DNA of 64,000 nt, taken from the NCBI RefSeq assembly GCF_008831285.2, contig NC_045146.1:14895289-14959288 (forward strand), written 5' to 3'. Numbering within the stretch: position 1 is the stretch's first letter; each line of letters opens with the position of its first letter. The stretch is from Nymphaea colorata. Its lineage: Eukaryota; Streptophyta; Magnoliopsida; Nymphaeales; Nymphaeaceae. Both the position numbers and the translations under genes were made by a program. This document shows, piece after piece, positions 26,551 through 39,427 of the stretch. The notes beneath the pieces are model-generated. The model searched no databases, was not told where the DNA came from, and was given only the letters and a program-made list of their open reading frames with translations.

Positions 26551-28322
26551 TGAGACCTAAATGCTACTCAAGATATATATTAAACTAGTATTTCCTGCCA
26601 TTATGCTGTTCATGCTTTCTCACTGGGATGTCCTTATAAGGCTCAGTGGTAGGGACCTGCCCGGAGTTTTCATTCTTGAAGGGTTTGTCATCATTAGAAA
26701 CTAACATCTCATGTCTGTAGTTCTCTTCTAGTCTTTCAAAATTTCCTGGTTTGTGACATGTTAACGTGATCTAAACTTGTATTTCAAGATCTGCCGTCAG
26801 CTGTTCAGGGAATTGCAGATCACTGGCTGTGTTTCATCTTGATCTCACTTACATGCTTAGCTACGCCCATTATACGATCTTGGCGGTCCGCTTTTAGACT
26901 AAATTCAAGAGAAGACAAGGAAGTGGACCTTGTTAAATTAATGGTTTGTCTTAATCTAGAACTAAGTCAGGGACAAAGACAATCAGGTGCCCTTTCTGTT
27001 AAGTCAAAACAAGGCATTTACAGTCACGGAGCTTTCAAATTTAGAGTTCCTAAAGCTTGTTCTGTTTAAATTTTGTACGATAGATAGTGAGAGTAATTGA
27101 GTTAGATTTTGTTGAATATGGGGATTACCCCAAGATCGAACGGAAAACCATAACCATTTGGTCAATAATATGCATCATTAGGTCAGTTCTTCTAAAGATT
27201 TTAGGAACTTCTTATTAGCAAGGATGCAGAAAATAGTAGGAAATAATTTTGGATCATCTCAATCATTTAATGGACACCCCATGCTCTATCATCTTTTTTT
27301 GGAAGCCGGATCTTATTATAATTTCCTTTTCATTAATAAAATTTGCATCCCCATTCAGTTGGACCATTCACATTCAATCTACATGCGTGAAACCGGCAAG
27401 GTAACGTGATAATTTCCCCAATCCCATCAACATTTTTCAATTACAAAAGAATCTTTCGTTTCTCTTCGATTCATCTACTCATTTTCCGGTAAGAGAAGAT
27501 TGTAGACGATCTGCGCGGTCTAATGGTGGTCAATCCAACTACCAGTGGCAACAGCCGATGTGGATCTGAAGACGGAAAGAACTAATTAGTGCCACCCAAA
27601 AGCGCAACCTGTCTCCGTTTCTTTCTCTAAACACAAAGGCGTCCCTTGTCCTTGAGCGATCGATTGTACCAATCAATCAAAAGAAAAGCTGCCGCCGGGC
27701 AGGACGCCGGCGGCCTCAGGTGACATGGCCGGAAGGGGCTTGAGTGGTGCTTCGGGAGTCAACCTGGTCACGTCCGTAAAGCCAAAAAGACACATGATCA
27801 TCAGATGTCCCCATCTTGAAAAAACCAGTGATTGTTTGGTTTTACACGGTCGGTTTTCATCTCGCTCCGGCGCCGAAGACTCAGGCACAAAATCTGTTAT
27901 TTATTTCATCTCTCACCATTCTGCGAGGTTGCACCAACATTTACGTCACTCAGTGGAGGAGAGGGAGTCTCTCACTTCGATCCGTAAAAATTAATACGGT
28001 ATTAAATACGCTAGGAGACAGATGACGAAAGGGGCCGATCGACCGCAGAGCAGGGCCACGTGGACGGCGATGATCTGTCTGTAGCCGAGTAAAGACGGGT
28101 TTTAATTAGAAATATATTATTTAAAAAAAAAAATTGTGCCAGACTGACCAGAGAGTCAAGGGGGTGGGTCGGCTGATCATGAGTTAAGAGGGCTTGACCC
28201 ATGGTTAACCATCTGTGGTCAAGTCAGTGGTGCGGTCTGCCGCCATACCCGTTGTTTTTTTATTTTTATTTTTATTTTCCGAGGATTTCTGATTTTTTTT
28301 TTTTGGAATTTTTATTGAAGTA
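26551..28322. other. Intergenic upstream of IDD gene
   Basis: No gene recognised. GC content rises towards the IDD locus from about 27500. Open frames at 26839-27069 and 27725-27994 show no known motif. Distal promoter sequence of the IDD gene is likely included. Confidence 0.4.
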
Positions 28323-28954
28323 GTGATTTCGGGTTTATTTATTTCGGGAAGGAAAAGGCGGGGCCCTTTCCGAGCGCTGTCTTTCCTTCTCTCCATCGGC
28401 AGAGTGAGAGAGAGCGAAGCCGCTTTGGACGGCACGCCCCGGGACCATCGTCCTCCGCGCCGCGATCTGCTGCCGGAATTGCTTTTTCCGGAGGGTAACA
28501 ACGACTGGCTTGCTTCTGAGCTCGAATTCTCCGGCACCAAATGGTTGGAAGACGTTGGTGCCTCAGTGTTCGGATGTCAAGAATGGTAAGATGGGTAGGT
28601 TGAGCTTTTGACTACCGGGCTCGAACCGGTAGGTGGGGTTCCAGTTTTAGGCCAAGCTCGTCGGAGGGCAGCCGCAACTCTTCTCCGGCGACGGTGGTGA
28701 TGGAGCTCTGTCGGGTTTTGTTGGCGAGGACGTGAAGTGAGAAGAGTGAGGGTTGGTAGAGTATTCGTCACTGGTTTCTTGGGGCTTTCGATGAGAATTC
28801 GTTGGCGGGAGTAACAGAGGAGATTCAGAGTCGGTGGGGATCGGGAAGGAGGTGTTGAGACCGGTTGGTGGTTTTCCAGCCGGAATTTTCTTGTTCGGGC
28901 GGGAGCAGAGTGATGCTGGTGGAGGCAGTGGAGGAATTGGAGAAGTCTTCAACC
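28323..28954 (+). promoter_or_regulatory. GC-rich leader of IDD gene with upstream open frame
   Basis: This is GC-rich compared with DNA further upstream, as expected of a plant first exon or leader. An upstream open frame of 88 codons (28323-28589) ends before the main start. Further in-frame ATGs at 28865 and 28913 precede the chosen start at 28955. If transcribed, the upstream frame could lower translation of the IDD protein. The transcription start was not seen. Confidence 0.4.
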
Positions 28955-30541
28955 ATGACAGCATCCAACGTGACATCGGCGTCCGGCGAGGCGAGCGTCT
29001 CGTCGGGCGGCGGCAATCAGAACCAGAACCAGGAGGCCCCTGCTCCAGCGGCTCCTGCTGCTCCGCCGCCGAAACGAAAGAGAAATCTGCCCGGAATGCC
29101 AGGTACGAAGGAAGCGGAACGAGTCCCGCTGGGAGGCCCTTTTCCCTTCTCTTTTATTTCCCCCCTCTGATTGTGGAGCAATTCGTCCTCTTTGCTGCTT
29201 CATCCTGTCATTCATTTTTACTGCAGATCCAGATGCGGAGGTGATTGCCCTTTCGCCGAAGACGTTGATGGCGACGAACCGATTCGTGTGCGAGATCTGC
29301 AACAAGGGGTTCCAGAGGGACCAGAACCTTCAGCTGCATAGGAGAGGGCACAACTTGCCGTGGAAGCTCCGGCAGAGGACGAGCAAGGAGGTGAAGAAAC
29401 GGGTGTACGTCTGCCCGGAGACAACGTGCGTCCACCACGATCCAGCGAGGGCTTTGGGGGACCTAACGGGGATTAAAAAGCACTTCTGCCGTAAACATGG
29501 GGAGAAGAAGTGGAAGTGCGACAAGTGTTCCAAGAAATACGCCGTCCAATCCGATTGGAAGGCTCACACCAAGACCTGCGGCACCCGCGAGTATCGTTGC
29601 GATTGCGGCACCTTGTTCTCGAGGTCCAAGGGTTCTCCTCTTTCCCTTCGTCTTCTCCTTTTTTTTTTTTTCTTTTTCTCCTTCTCTGGTTGAGCTCTAT
29701 TGCTCCTCTGCTCTTCTTCCAATTGGAGGGGGGATTATTCTAATTCTCATGGGGGCTTTCCTCTTTTTGCATTGATATACTTGTATAGGAGGGATAGCTT
29801 CATTACCCACCGAGCGTTCTGCGACGCGTTGGCTGAGGAGAGTGCGAAGGCGCATACGGTGGTGGAAAGCGCCCCCGCCGCTCCCGCGGTGCCGGCGACC
29901 TCCTCCTCGGAGGATACCAATAACTCCAAATCGAAAACGGGAGTTGCTGCTGCCCCTGCCGCCCAACGTGTGGATTCTAGCAATTCAGCCCTCGGGGCTG
30001 CACCTCCTCCTCCTGCTTCCACTCCTGCGGCACCTCTCGCGGCGCCTCATGGCCCTCATCTCCCTACGCAGCAAGGTGAGAGTGCGGCCAAACATTTATA
30101 TGCATACAATACAAAACCACCAAAAACACCACCACCATAAAAACTCTTTTGTTGCATTGCTGCTTGTTCCTTCATGTTTGCCCGTAAATTTAGTTTGGAC
30201 TTTTGTCTGATATGTTTGTTAAGTATCGATGATGATGTTGGATTTTTGGGAGAATTATAACACGATCAATCAACATAAGCGTTGAGCGTCGTCCCTCCCG
30301 CCTCCTTCTCCACTCCTCCCTTTCTCTCTTTCTCTCTCTTGTTTGTTTGTAATATCAAGTGAATAGTTTTTTATTAGACGCAGTGCCCAATAATGACAGG
30401 AGGGAAGAGATTAAAAATATTCTTTAGATTGGTGGAACTAAAAGGTTCCCATGAAAGCTTCAGAGTTTCCGGAGTCGCACTTGTTTAGCCTGTGGTTCTC
30501 TGGCTTCTAGCAATCCTTTTTCACTGGGCTTTTGCTTTGCC

Positions 30542-30572
<31 letters not shown>

Positions 30573-31491
30573 TGTTGATGTGCTTGGAGGAAGCCTCTTT
30601 TGTTTGTTTAAGTATTAGGTGAGGTGTGCACCATATGAACATCGGGTTTGAATTTGCTTTTTCTTTTGTTCTTTTCTAGAGAGTGGCGACTCCAGCGGGT
30701 TCTTGCAGCCAATTGTGAGCAACAATGGAGGTGGTGGCAACAGCATCTTCGCGGCCCTCATGGGCTCAGGAGGGGTGCACACGCAGCCGCAGGGTTTCAC
30801 CGACCTCATTGGTGCCATGGCTCGAGGCGAACGTGCTGCATCTGGATGCTCGACTTCGACTTCATCGTCTTCCTCCCTTGCTCCACTTGCGCTCTGCCTC
30901 TCGTCCTCTGCATCCCCCGTAGGGCCGTCCACCCCGGCCAGTATGGCGGCATTGTTCCCTCCCGTGGCTCAATCACAGAACCATCACCAATTCGCTCCTC
31001 AACCGCCTCACATGTCCGCGACGGCATTGTTGCAGAAAGCAGCGCAGATGGGTGCAACATCTAGCAGTTGTTCTCTATTCCGGGGATTTAGCCTTGCATC
31101 ACCATCTTCTTCATCTTCATCAGCGCTGCAACAGGATCAGTGGGTGGACAGTTTGCAGCAGCCGCGTACAACCGCGGGTTTGGGGCTTGGCTTGATGTCA
31201 GTTCCCTCGTTGAGCTATGCGGGCCACAACGAGGACATGGGCATGCCCGAACTAATGGCTACCTCCATTTTCGGATCGCCGGTGACGATTCCGAAGCCTA
31301 CCACACTGGATTTCCTTGGACTCGGAATGGGCGGTGCCGCTCCAAGTGGTCTATCCGCGCTCATTACATCGATGAATGGTGGCAATAGTGGTGGTCTCGA
31401 CATGGCAGCTGCCACCTCGTTCGGTGGTGGCGGCGGTGCATCTCGTAACGGCGCCGGAAGTTCTCCCGGGAAGTCTTGGGATGGCAGCTGA
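28955..31491 (+). CDS. IDD: INDETERMINATE-DOMAIN C2H2 zinc-finger transcription factor
   Basis: A nuclear DNA-binding regulator of the plant-specific IDD family. Exons 28955-29102, 29227-29623, 29789-30075 and 30680-31491 join in frame to give 547 residues. A basic KRKR patch at residues 40-43 is followed by [20 protein letters not shown]. The four fingers are C71/C74/H87/H91, C112/C117/H135/H140, C147/C150/H163/C167 and C174/C176/H189/C193, the family order C2H2, C2H2, C2HC, C2HC. The carboxy-terminal part is rich in Ser, Gly and Ala and has the motifs [14 protein letters not shown] (389-402) and LDFLG (487-491); in known members these are interaction motifs for GRAS proteins such as DELLA and SCARECROW. 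The start was chosen because [14 protein letters not shown] matches the beginning of IDD1/IDD2 (GAF1)-type members; ATGs at 28913 and 28865 are in frame upstream. The IDD1/IDD2 subgroup is my best reading. No break was found. Confidence 0.95.
30547..30572. repeat. CT microsatellite in IDD intron 3
   Basis: A pure CT run about 110 bases before the exon 4 acceptor, inside a pyrimidine-rich stretch. Confidence 0.9.
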
Positions 31492-34400
31492 AAGTGTCTT
31501 GTTTGGCGGTTGTTTTTCTTGGCGTCTAGTAATTGTGGCTGTAGAAAGAGAGGTATGACTAGCAATTGGTCTTGCAACTTTGTTGGATGACGAGAATGCG
31601 TTTGGCGTAGTGGCCGTAGACGAAAGACGAGAAGGCTGAAAGGAAAACGATCCTCTCATCTTCAACGAAGAGAAGCTCTTTGCTCTCCTCGGCTCCCTTC
31701 CAGTAAGGGAAGATAATCAAAAGCCCCCCTCTCTCTCTGTCTCTTTGCTCTTCAGGCAGTAGTACACTTTTGTTTATTTATTTTCCTTCCCGTATAGAGC
31801 AAATGTCATGTACATAACAATGTGTTCTTTTGAAATGATGGTGCATTTTCTCACTCTCTCTTCTATGTTGGGGAGGATTCCTTACTTATTCGTCCTTAAG
31901 GAAAAGGGGATGACAAGATTCAACGCAGATTGTGGCAGGGCAATGAAATCCTGCCAAATCTCACTTTCTTCCTCCGTGAAAATGATGTACAGATTGAGCT
32001 CGTCATGTCCTCCTCTTTTTCTTTTAAGCGTTTTCTTTTTTCCTTCCCCAGTTCCACTTCTCCTCCTCTTTTCTACGCTCCCCTCTGCGCTCTGCACTAG
32101 TCTGTATGTACTACTGTTAGAGTTGCCAGTTTATTTTATTGCTCGACCTTTATGTACTCGATGATCGGCCTCCTCTTCTCTTCCTGTCAATCTGAAAGGA
32201 ACTAGCTTAGGGAAAGAGACAGGAGCCAGCATTTTCATTTTCACCTCATCGATTTTTTTTTTTTTTTGTTCTTGTCCAAGTGACTAAGTAAGTCAATGAA
32301 GATGCTAAAAAAATTAGAGGCAGCATTGGTGGGGAGCGGGCAGGTGGGCTTGTCTTCCTTGGAAGTCGATCTTGGGATGAAGCCCACCTTTATCCGTCAT
32401 CTCTGTCGTTTTTCAATTAATTTACTTGTTTCCGCGTGTCCTTTTCTTGTGTGCTGGCTTTGTTTTTTAGCTCGCCGTGAGGCGGTCTGTTGTCGTCTAG
32501 TGCCTTCCCGGAATATCTTTCTTTTGCCCTCTCTCGTTTTCTTTTTTCCAGGAGACGGAAGGAAAGGAAAAAGAAGTTCTGCACATCATGAATTGTGGAT
32601 GCACAGATGATACATGAGGTTGGCGATCAGATTTGACCGGCGGGTGGGGATCGGCGGGAAGGTGGGGTCCATCGTGCTTCCTTTTTTTTGTTCTTCTTTT
32701 CTGCGCTCTGCGCTCTGTAGAGTAATAACTATCAGTCGCCTTGCATCCGTGGAGGTCACCTCCTCACCGTAATAATTGAGTCCATCATATCCTTCCCTTC
32801 TGTTTTAACTCTGTAATCCGAAAAAGGTCGAAGAATAAAAAGAAGGAAGAAAGAAAGTGGATCAGACGATCATTGAGCCGTGCCTCGCTTCACCACCTGG
32901 CCAGGAAAGCAGGATGAATCAGAACCCAAGCAGTGCGAACCAAATGCTATAATTTCGGTGTCCAGACTAATCTGGAATGGTCGAACGCAGTAAGCATCGG
33001 TTCTGATTTCATATAAGAAAGCGTCGCTTTGATCGTTATTAGAGTAATTGTATAAATACCAAATCTACAGATTGGGCGATTAAATTCAATTTTTGATTTT
33101 TACTTTAGTAAGGATCTGTTTGGTAAATGAAACTATAACTATTTTATGAATTTGTCTCGAAAGTTAAAATAAACTACTTTACTAAGGATCCATCCGATTC
33201 TTAGTATTTGATTGGACTGAGTTACCGAGTCAACCTGCTGACCCAGGTGACAGCAAGTTGACAGTCCATCCAAGTCTGGTTCTCGATTTTCCCAACTATC
33301 TTTGGATTACTTTTTTCTTGGAAGACAGCCATCTATAAGTGCGACTCAAAGAAAGAAAGTGTTGGTGGGGCTCGGCCAGTGAACACGAATAAGAATTGCG
33401 TTCTCATAAGGGCTGAGAGTACTGATTATTGGAGTCGTCCAGTAAACTTGGAAGCCTCATTTAAAATTTGGCCCCAATTGATGGAGATCGCCCCGTCCTC
33501 CGGCACCGGAATGGCCCGTCGTTGACAGTAAGTGATCAAGAAATGGATAAAAAATGGTTAACATCTGGCTAAACAGCAAAAAAACGTTCGAGTTCTGCTC
33601 GCCCCATTGATCAAGTATCACATCATAATATATAGACAATCTGAAGGAAATTTTTTGAAACTTAAAGCACGTCTTGGTAGTCGAAAGTGTCCATTAATTC
33701 TCATCACCTTCTTTTGTACGTTCCTCTCGCTAATGCTTCATGTTTGAGAGCTTCGACTCCTGGATCATATCCTGAGAGAAAGAAAACTTAAACCAGTAAG
33801 TGGATTTCGAAGGCCATTTTCTTTGTCGAATTGAATTCTGCACAGAGATGCGCTTTTACCAGTGTGAGAATAGATGGGCAACACAACAGGGATCTCTCTC
33901 CGAATGAGACAAGCGAATGATACGAAAATGACGACAGAAATTATAATGTATAAGGTGCTCAACAGCTAGGATTTTTAATTAGTAACAGTAAAAGTGAAGC
34001 TGCAGAGCTGAATTTTCCTCTAGTTGCCGCCATGGCAGATGAGAAAAAGAGAAAAAAAAAAGCGAGCAGAACAAAGCGAGACTCTGCAAATTGACGTGTC
34101 TTTCTGACTCTGTCCATTGGAAATTGGTATTGGTATAGCCACTGCTACATGTTAGTGTGCATGTGCAACCTCTCTCCCTCTCTCGCTCAGTGTTTATCAG
34201 TGGGCAGTAGCATACTGGGTCTCAATTAATGGCTGATGGTGAAGGTTCAGTTAAGGCAGCGAGGGGCGATGGCAAGTAGGTGACTTTCGTCAGGAGTAGT
34301 GGGGGTGCCAGCCGACGGGCTCATAAATGGGCTGAGACCTGGCCTGCCCTGGCTTGGGCCACGCCACTAGTGAAAACTCATCATGCGTCACCAAACTACC

Positions 34401-34929
34401 ATTAATGGCGGCATTAGTTGGGGATCGGCTGCAGATAAGAGCATCTACGTACATGCCCATATGGCTGCATTACTACGTGATGCATCCCTTTCCCACTTGT
34501 GGAAACTACTGTGCACGCAGAGGACTCTGCAGCCTCAAACTTTGCATCGATTCGCTGCCTGTATCAATCCTTGAGCTTGGGATTGCTACCAAGTTTATGG
34601 CGGGCGGGTCATTCATGGAGTCTGTCTCTCTCCATGGCGGTTCTGCTCATAGATTTCATGTACATTGATTTAAACTTATTCGCTATGGACAGCTAACTCG
34701 GTCACCATGATTACGAGATTGGCTTCTTAGCTTTTGAGTGCTATCAAGAGTTTCATTTTTTTGGGACGCATCTCTTGTCCATAGCTGCTGCCATCTGCCG
34801 ACCTTCAGCTTGCCAATGAGGGAAAAAAAAAAAACCGTAGTGCCATGTGACTGTCAATATCTGATTTTGCTGAATTTGCACTTCCCAACTTAGTCAGATA
34901 TTCGAAATTTGCACTAAGAGTTGCAAGGT
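31492..34929. other. IDD 3' region and intergenic DNA
   Basis: The stretch just after the IDD stop is CT/TTT-rich and likely 3' UTR. Open frames at 31808-32164, 32296-32610 and 34354-34668 have no recognisable domain. Nothing else could be named before the P450 array begins near 34930. Confidence 0.45.
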
Positions 34930-37183
34930 AAGTGATGAGTTGATTCTTGACATGATTCCTGAAGCTTTGGAATGCTGAAAGGAATAGTAAAGCAGTTAAG
35001 CTATCGGGTTTTTGTTTTCCCAGATTCAAGTTTGCCTTTACAATTTCTACTAGATTTTACTAACAGCAACACGCTGAGTTCTGGTCTCTTGACCTTTTTC
35101 TACGTAAAGGCCTCGACTTTTAACTACTCTAGCCCGGTCTGTAAGGATCTCTTGTTGGATTTTCTTAACTTGATGTTGCTCAATAATGCACATTTGCTGC
35201 TGCAGGAAATGTTTTTTATCCCATAAGCTTTTCACTTATGGGCATATTCTGGTCGATGAGTTTAATTACCTCAGATCTATCTGAATTTGGGATCCGGATC
35301 CTCAGTTTCCTGGTCTGCTTTCCAAATGCGCTCTCCCTAGAGATATAGGCACTGGTTGGGGGCTCACCAAGGAAAGGATATACCCATCAAGTGACTCTTT
35401 TCTTTAGCTTTAGAATGACCAAACTACGCATTAGGTATACTCGACCTTAGATTCAAGTTGATACAAGAACCGCGAAGGAGTTGGATTAGATTTGATTAAA
35501 TATTTGATGCAGACAGGACCTGTATTACTGAAGAAGGTTGGACCTAATTCAGCTTATACTTGGGATATGATTTTTGCTAGGATATCTGGTCTGATCTGGT
35601 TGTTTGAAGCATTATTTGCATTTCATCCAAACTAGCTAAAATTTTCCGTAAGTTACATGGACTAATTCCAGCAGATCAAATCCCTTGTTTTGTCCTCGAT
35701 ATACTTGGGGACAACCCCCAGAAGGTTTGCACCTAAAAAATAAGGACCTCCTTGACCTCGACTTTGTTCATTTAGAATCTGGTTTCTCTGGTGCAGTATC
35801 TTATCCCGGTGGGTGATTGTTGCTGGGCGGCAGTGATAGACCTTGATCTGAGTAAAAAAAATCTGATTCATTCACAGCCATGCAACGAACGCATGAGTAT
35901 TGGGATCAGAAATAGACTAGAAACCGCCTTACTAAAAAATCCTGGCTATATGGATTATGGACAGTAGCTATAAAAAAAATTGAACTGGTCTTAAGAACTG
36001 GAATTCTGGTTCCACTTAATTTCATGAATCTAATTATCTAAGTGGCTTATAAAAGGAATTAGTAACCAAACATATACGGTGGAAACATTATATTCTGGAG
36101 TACTAAGGAAAAGCTTTTTTGTTTCTCCTGTTCGTTGTTGGAGGTATGTCCTCCTCGATCCCCGTGCACCATCATCTGGAATTGAACATGATTTCTCTAT
36201 CCAACTTGGATCTGGTCCATTGCCGCCACAAGAATTATGCTCATATTGCTTGTATATATGTCTGTCATACGCACGTACATCCAGCGGCCATTAGCATAGA
36301 ACAATATGCTAATTCCCTGCCGGTGGTCCATCACCTGCAACTCGCTGGAACATGGTGGAGGAAGGTATGCAACTCGAGCTTCACACCTTCCCCTCTCAAT
36401 CTCTCTCCGCATAAGTGAAACGCCTTTTTTTTGGTTGCCCGACCATCGCCGTCGGTGTACCATCTCCTTCTCGCAGGTGCTCTTTGAAACTTGACTTCAG
36501 ACCCTAGAACGCTACGGTACCTGCATAGTTCATCGGGTACCATCTTCTTCCCGTGCCTTCTTTTATTGCTTGTACCGCTTCTGTGCCTGTAATTTCCTGT
36601 GCATTCTAAAGTTGGGCAGGAGTAGTTTGTGGTTGTCAATGGAGGGCAGCATCTGACAGAATGCTATACTGCCTGGTCAGGCGGCGATCTGGTCTGTTGA
36701 TCTCTAGTATTCAATTAAATTTGTTGTGTATATGCATTTATTTTTCTTGATTACAGTAAGTTGTAGAATTGATCTTGATTACCATCGTCCAGCTTCTCCC
36801 TGATTTTGGTAGAGAGCTGGCTATATTGCTTGGTCTTTAGAAGCTTATTCCAGAATGGCTCAAGGAACGTCCATTTTAAAAAATGTTTGAGTCATGCAGT
36901 GCGCCTTTCCATATTCATAGTAAAAATTGGTTTTGGGTTCAAGTTCTTCCATCAAATTAAACACAACTTTTCTGAAATTGGGGAAACTAAAAAGTTGACA
37001 ACTTGCAGATTAAGCAAAAATGTTGAAATGATTTGTCAACCTCTTATTTTTTTACCAGCAACAATCACTAGATTGGTTGGGGATGAGTACATTTTGAGTA
37101 AACTTCGTTTGGTGCCTACTTACCGACGACAATCAAAATTGTTTAGACATATGGCATTTTAGTTCCATGCGATTTCAAACAAA

Positions 37184-37342
37184 GGTGGAACTAAAATGTT
37201 CGGGACAAAAGTTCCACGTCATCAAACAAAAGGTGGAACTAAAATGTTCGGGACAAAAGTTCCACGTCATCAAACAAAAGGTGGAACTAAAATGTTCGGG
37301 ACAAAAGTTCCATGTCATCAAACAAAAGGTGGAACTTTTGTT
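37184..37342. repeat. 48-bp tandem repeat with hairpin potential
   Basis: Units start at 37184, 37232 and 37280, with a partial fourth at 37328. They are nearly identical (CCACGTC becomes CCATGTC in the third). Each unit contains GTGGAACT and, 17 bases later, AGTTCCAC, so each can form an 8-bp stem. The upstream segment CATTTTAGTTCCA (about 37155-37167) is the reverse complement of TGGAACTAAAATG in the units, so longer foldback pairing is also possible. 48 is a multiple of 3, so the array leaves an open frame, but there is no sign of a gene. Confidence 0.93.
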
Positions 37343-37375
37343 CTCCCTGAAAGCTACTCGCAGTATTATACAATT

Positions 37376-37639
37376 GAGGGGTGTTAGGCTGGCAAGCTAA
37401 AACCAGGTTTTGAGAGACAAAACCTAGTTTTCCTCCAAAACACCATTTCAAGAATGTTTGGATTCTAAAACCAAAACCAGGTTTTCATGAAGGCCTTTTT
37501 TCAGGTAAGACTAATTTTTTACCTTTAAACCAAGTTTTTCACTTGTCATCCAAACATCCAAACCAAGTTTACAAAACTGAGTTTTTAACCAGGTTTTTAC
37601 AAAACCAAGTTTCTTGAGGGTGTCATCCAAACACTTCCT
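37376..37639. mobile_element. Diverged MITE related to the element at 15907
   Basis: The right end carries TGTCATCCAAACA like the 15907 element, and the interior has the same AAACCAGGTTTT/AACCAAGTTTT palindromic motifs. The left end (GAGGGGTGTTAGGCTGGCA) pairs imperfectly with the right end. It lies directly after the 48-bp repeat array inside duplication unit 1 and is absent from units 2 and 3. No target duplication was recognised. Confidence 0.5.
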
Positions 37640-39307
37640 TAGTATTTTATGCTTGCCTGACATTTTAATACGTGATTTCAAAAGTTACCCTAGTGGATAG
37701 GGAACTTTAACATTAGGACAGGTTTTATGTGAATTGGAAAATGAACATAACGTTGAAGTTTGGTGTAACGTTACGTAGAGGTTTTATATATTAAGAAAAA
37801 TTTCTGGCTAATTAGTATTATACTAAAGTTTAAACTTAAGTGCGTAGTTTTTTTTTTTTCAGAGATGCTTATAATGTTCCAAGTATATAATGGGAATGAC
37901 TTGGCATGGTCTGGTGTCCGGATATGAGAAAGTTGGACGCTCATATATATTTTAGTCTTAAAATACCCAAGCTCTAGTTTTAGTTTTGGTGTCGACTAAA
38001 AGCTGGGTTTTTGGGTGGACCGATGCATTGGTGCGCTGGAAGGACTTCTTCTTTCCGTGTGTTAGCGTGGAAAAAGGTTTCCGTTTTTTCAAAGAACAAG
38101 AACATGGATCGAGTAGTTTTCACATGAAAGGTGACTTTTTAAGTGAAACAAGATGTGATGATTGGGAAAATGATTTCTTTAGCTAATAGGAAGAGGAACA
38201 AGTCTTAAATCTCTCTCTTGTGCGAATCACTTATAACTTTAGCGGGATGGTAAGATGAAATACTCTTTCTTCCCAAAAGATATATATATATATGAGCTGC
38301 AACACGAGCACACAGTTCGAGCTGACATAGGGCATTTCCAAGTTCGTACAACATCTTCAACACAGTCGACACCATAACATAAGAGCTTTGCATCGGCATA
38401 ATGAAGAACCAATTAAAAATTTCTTCGGCACTGCCTCTCAAGGAATCGACAACATGAGGTGCGGATGCCAGCTCTTTATCAGTTGTCCACATTTGCGAAC
38501 GTCTAAATCTCATTTGGATCGATGTTTGACCGGACTGCTTTAAAAAAATTTATCATCCAATTACCAAATTGGATTAGATCCATATTTAAGAAATCACATC
38601 CAATCCGGTTTAGTGTTAAATAAATATCCTAATCCAATATTCATATATTTTGGAAGTCAGTTGCTAACATATTATAATATTACAATGTTGTTCCTATTCA
38701 GATTGAAAGTTGGATTTTGGATGTGAATTTAAGAATTTGATTCAAATTGGTTTTTGATTGTATGTTGGGATTGAGGTTCACATACAAATATGATATAGGC
38801 TTTTCTTCATTTGCATCCAAATTTAAGTACATCAACATCCGGGAAGTGAATATGGTTAAGGATACATTTGATTTGAATCCAATTTTCTGACATACTTAAG
38901 CAAAACCGTGTCCCAATTTCTTGTAGTGTCTATGAAAAGCATTATAAAGTTTGGTGTTTCCAATTTCCACCTTATTATTGTCTCAAAGCTTTTGTTGATG
39001 TAATGTGTATGAGAATAAAAAGCAATACAAGCTCTTCTTTCTCCAAATTCTGTCTTGTATGTTCTTTTGGTCAAACATGACAAGGAGTTTAAACACACTG
39101 CAGTTTTGTAGGGAACTTTTTGTTATCCACATGATATATGAATCAACATCAGTAACGGAAGATCCTCTAATGAATTCTTCTTAGCCTTTAGCCTGTTTAA
39201 TTTCAGCATTTCTTCCTTTTCGACGTTTTTTCTTCGCTTTTCCGTGCCTCCTTGGTCTTAAAGAGAACAGTAAACCTAAACTTATTTCACTAGAAGTCAG
39301 TGGCCAT

Positions 39308-39427
39308 TTCCTAAATTATGCGTTCATTTCCACAGTGGCCGTTGACTTATGCAACCTCCGCTGCGCTCATAGATATATATACATATATATCCGCCTGGTT
39401 GATTAATTTCCTCATTGTCAGACCGCC
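39308..39427 (+). promoter_or_regulatory. Proximal promoter of P450 copy 1
   Basis: Conserved with copy 2. TTGAC at 39342-39346 is the core of a WRKY-factor W-box, and ATATATATACATATATAT at about 39372-39390 is the likely TATA region 40-55 bases before the ATG. A 30-base piece, 39308-39337, recurs in intron 1 of the same gene at 40721-40750. Confidence 0.55.

Noticed and set aside
28606..28640. Possible tRNA T-loop (reverse strand GGTTCGAGCCC)
   Set aside because: No matching acceptor, D or anticodon stems in the neighbouring 80 bases; it lies in the GC-rich IDD leader.
31808..32164. 118-codon open frame after the IDD gene
   Set aside because: Hydrophobic, low-complexity translation of a CT-rich stretch with no motif; probably IDD 3' UTR or flanking DNA.
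37167..37400. 77-codon frame with a threefold repeated peptide across the 48-bp array
   Set aside because: The repeat peptide exists only because 48 is divisible by 3; no gene context and no start or splice signals.
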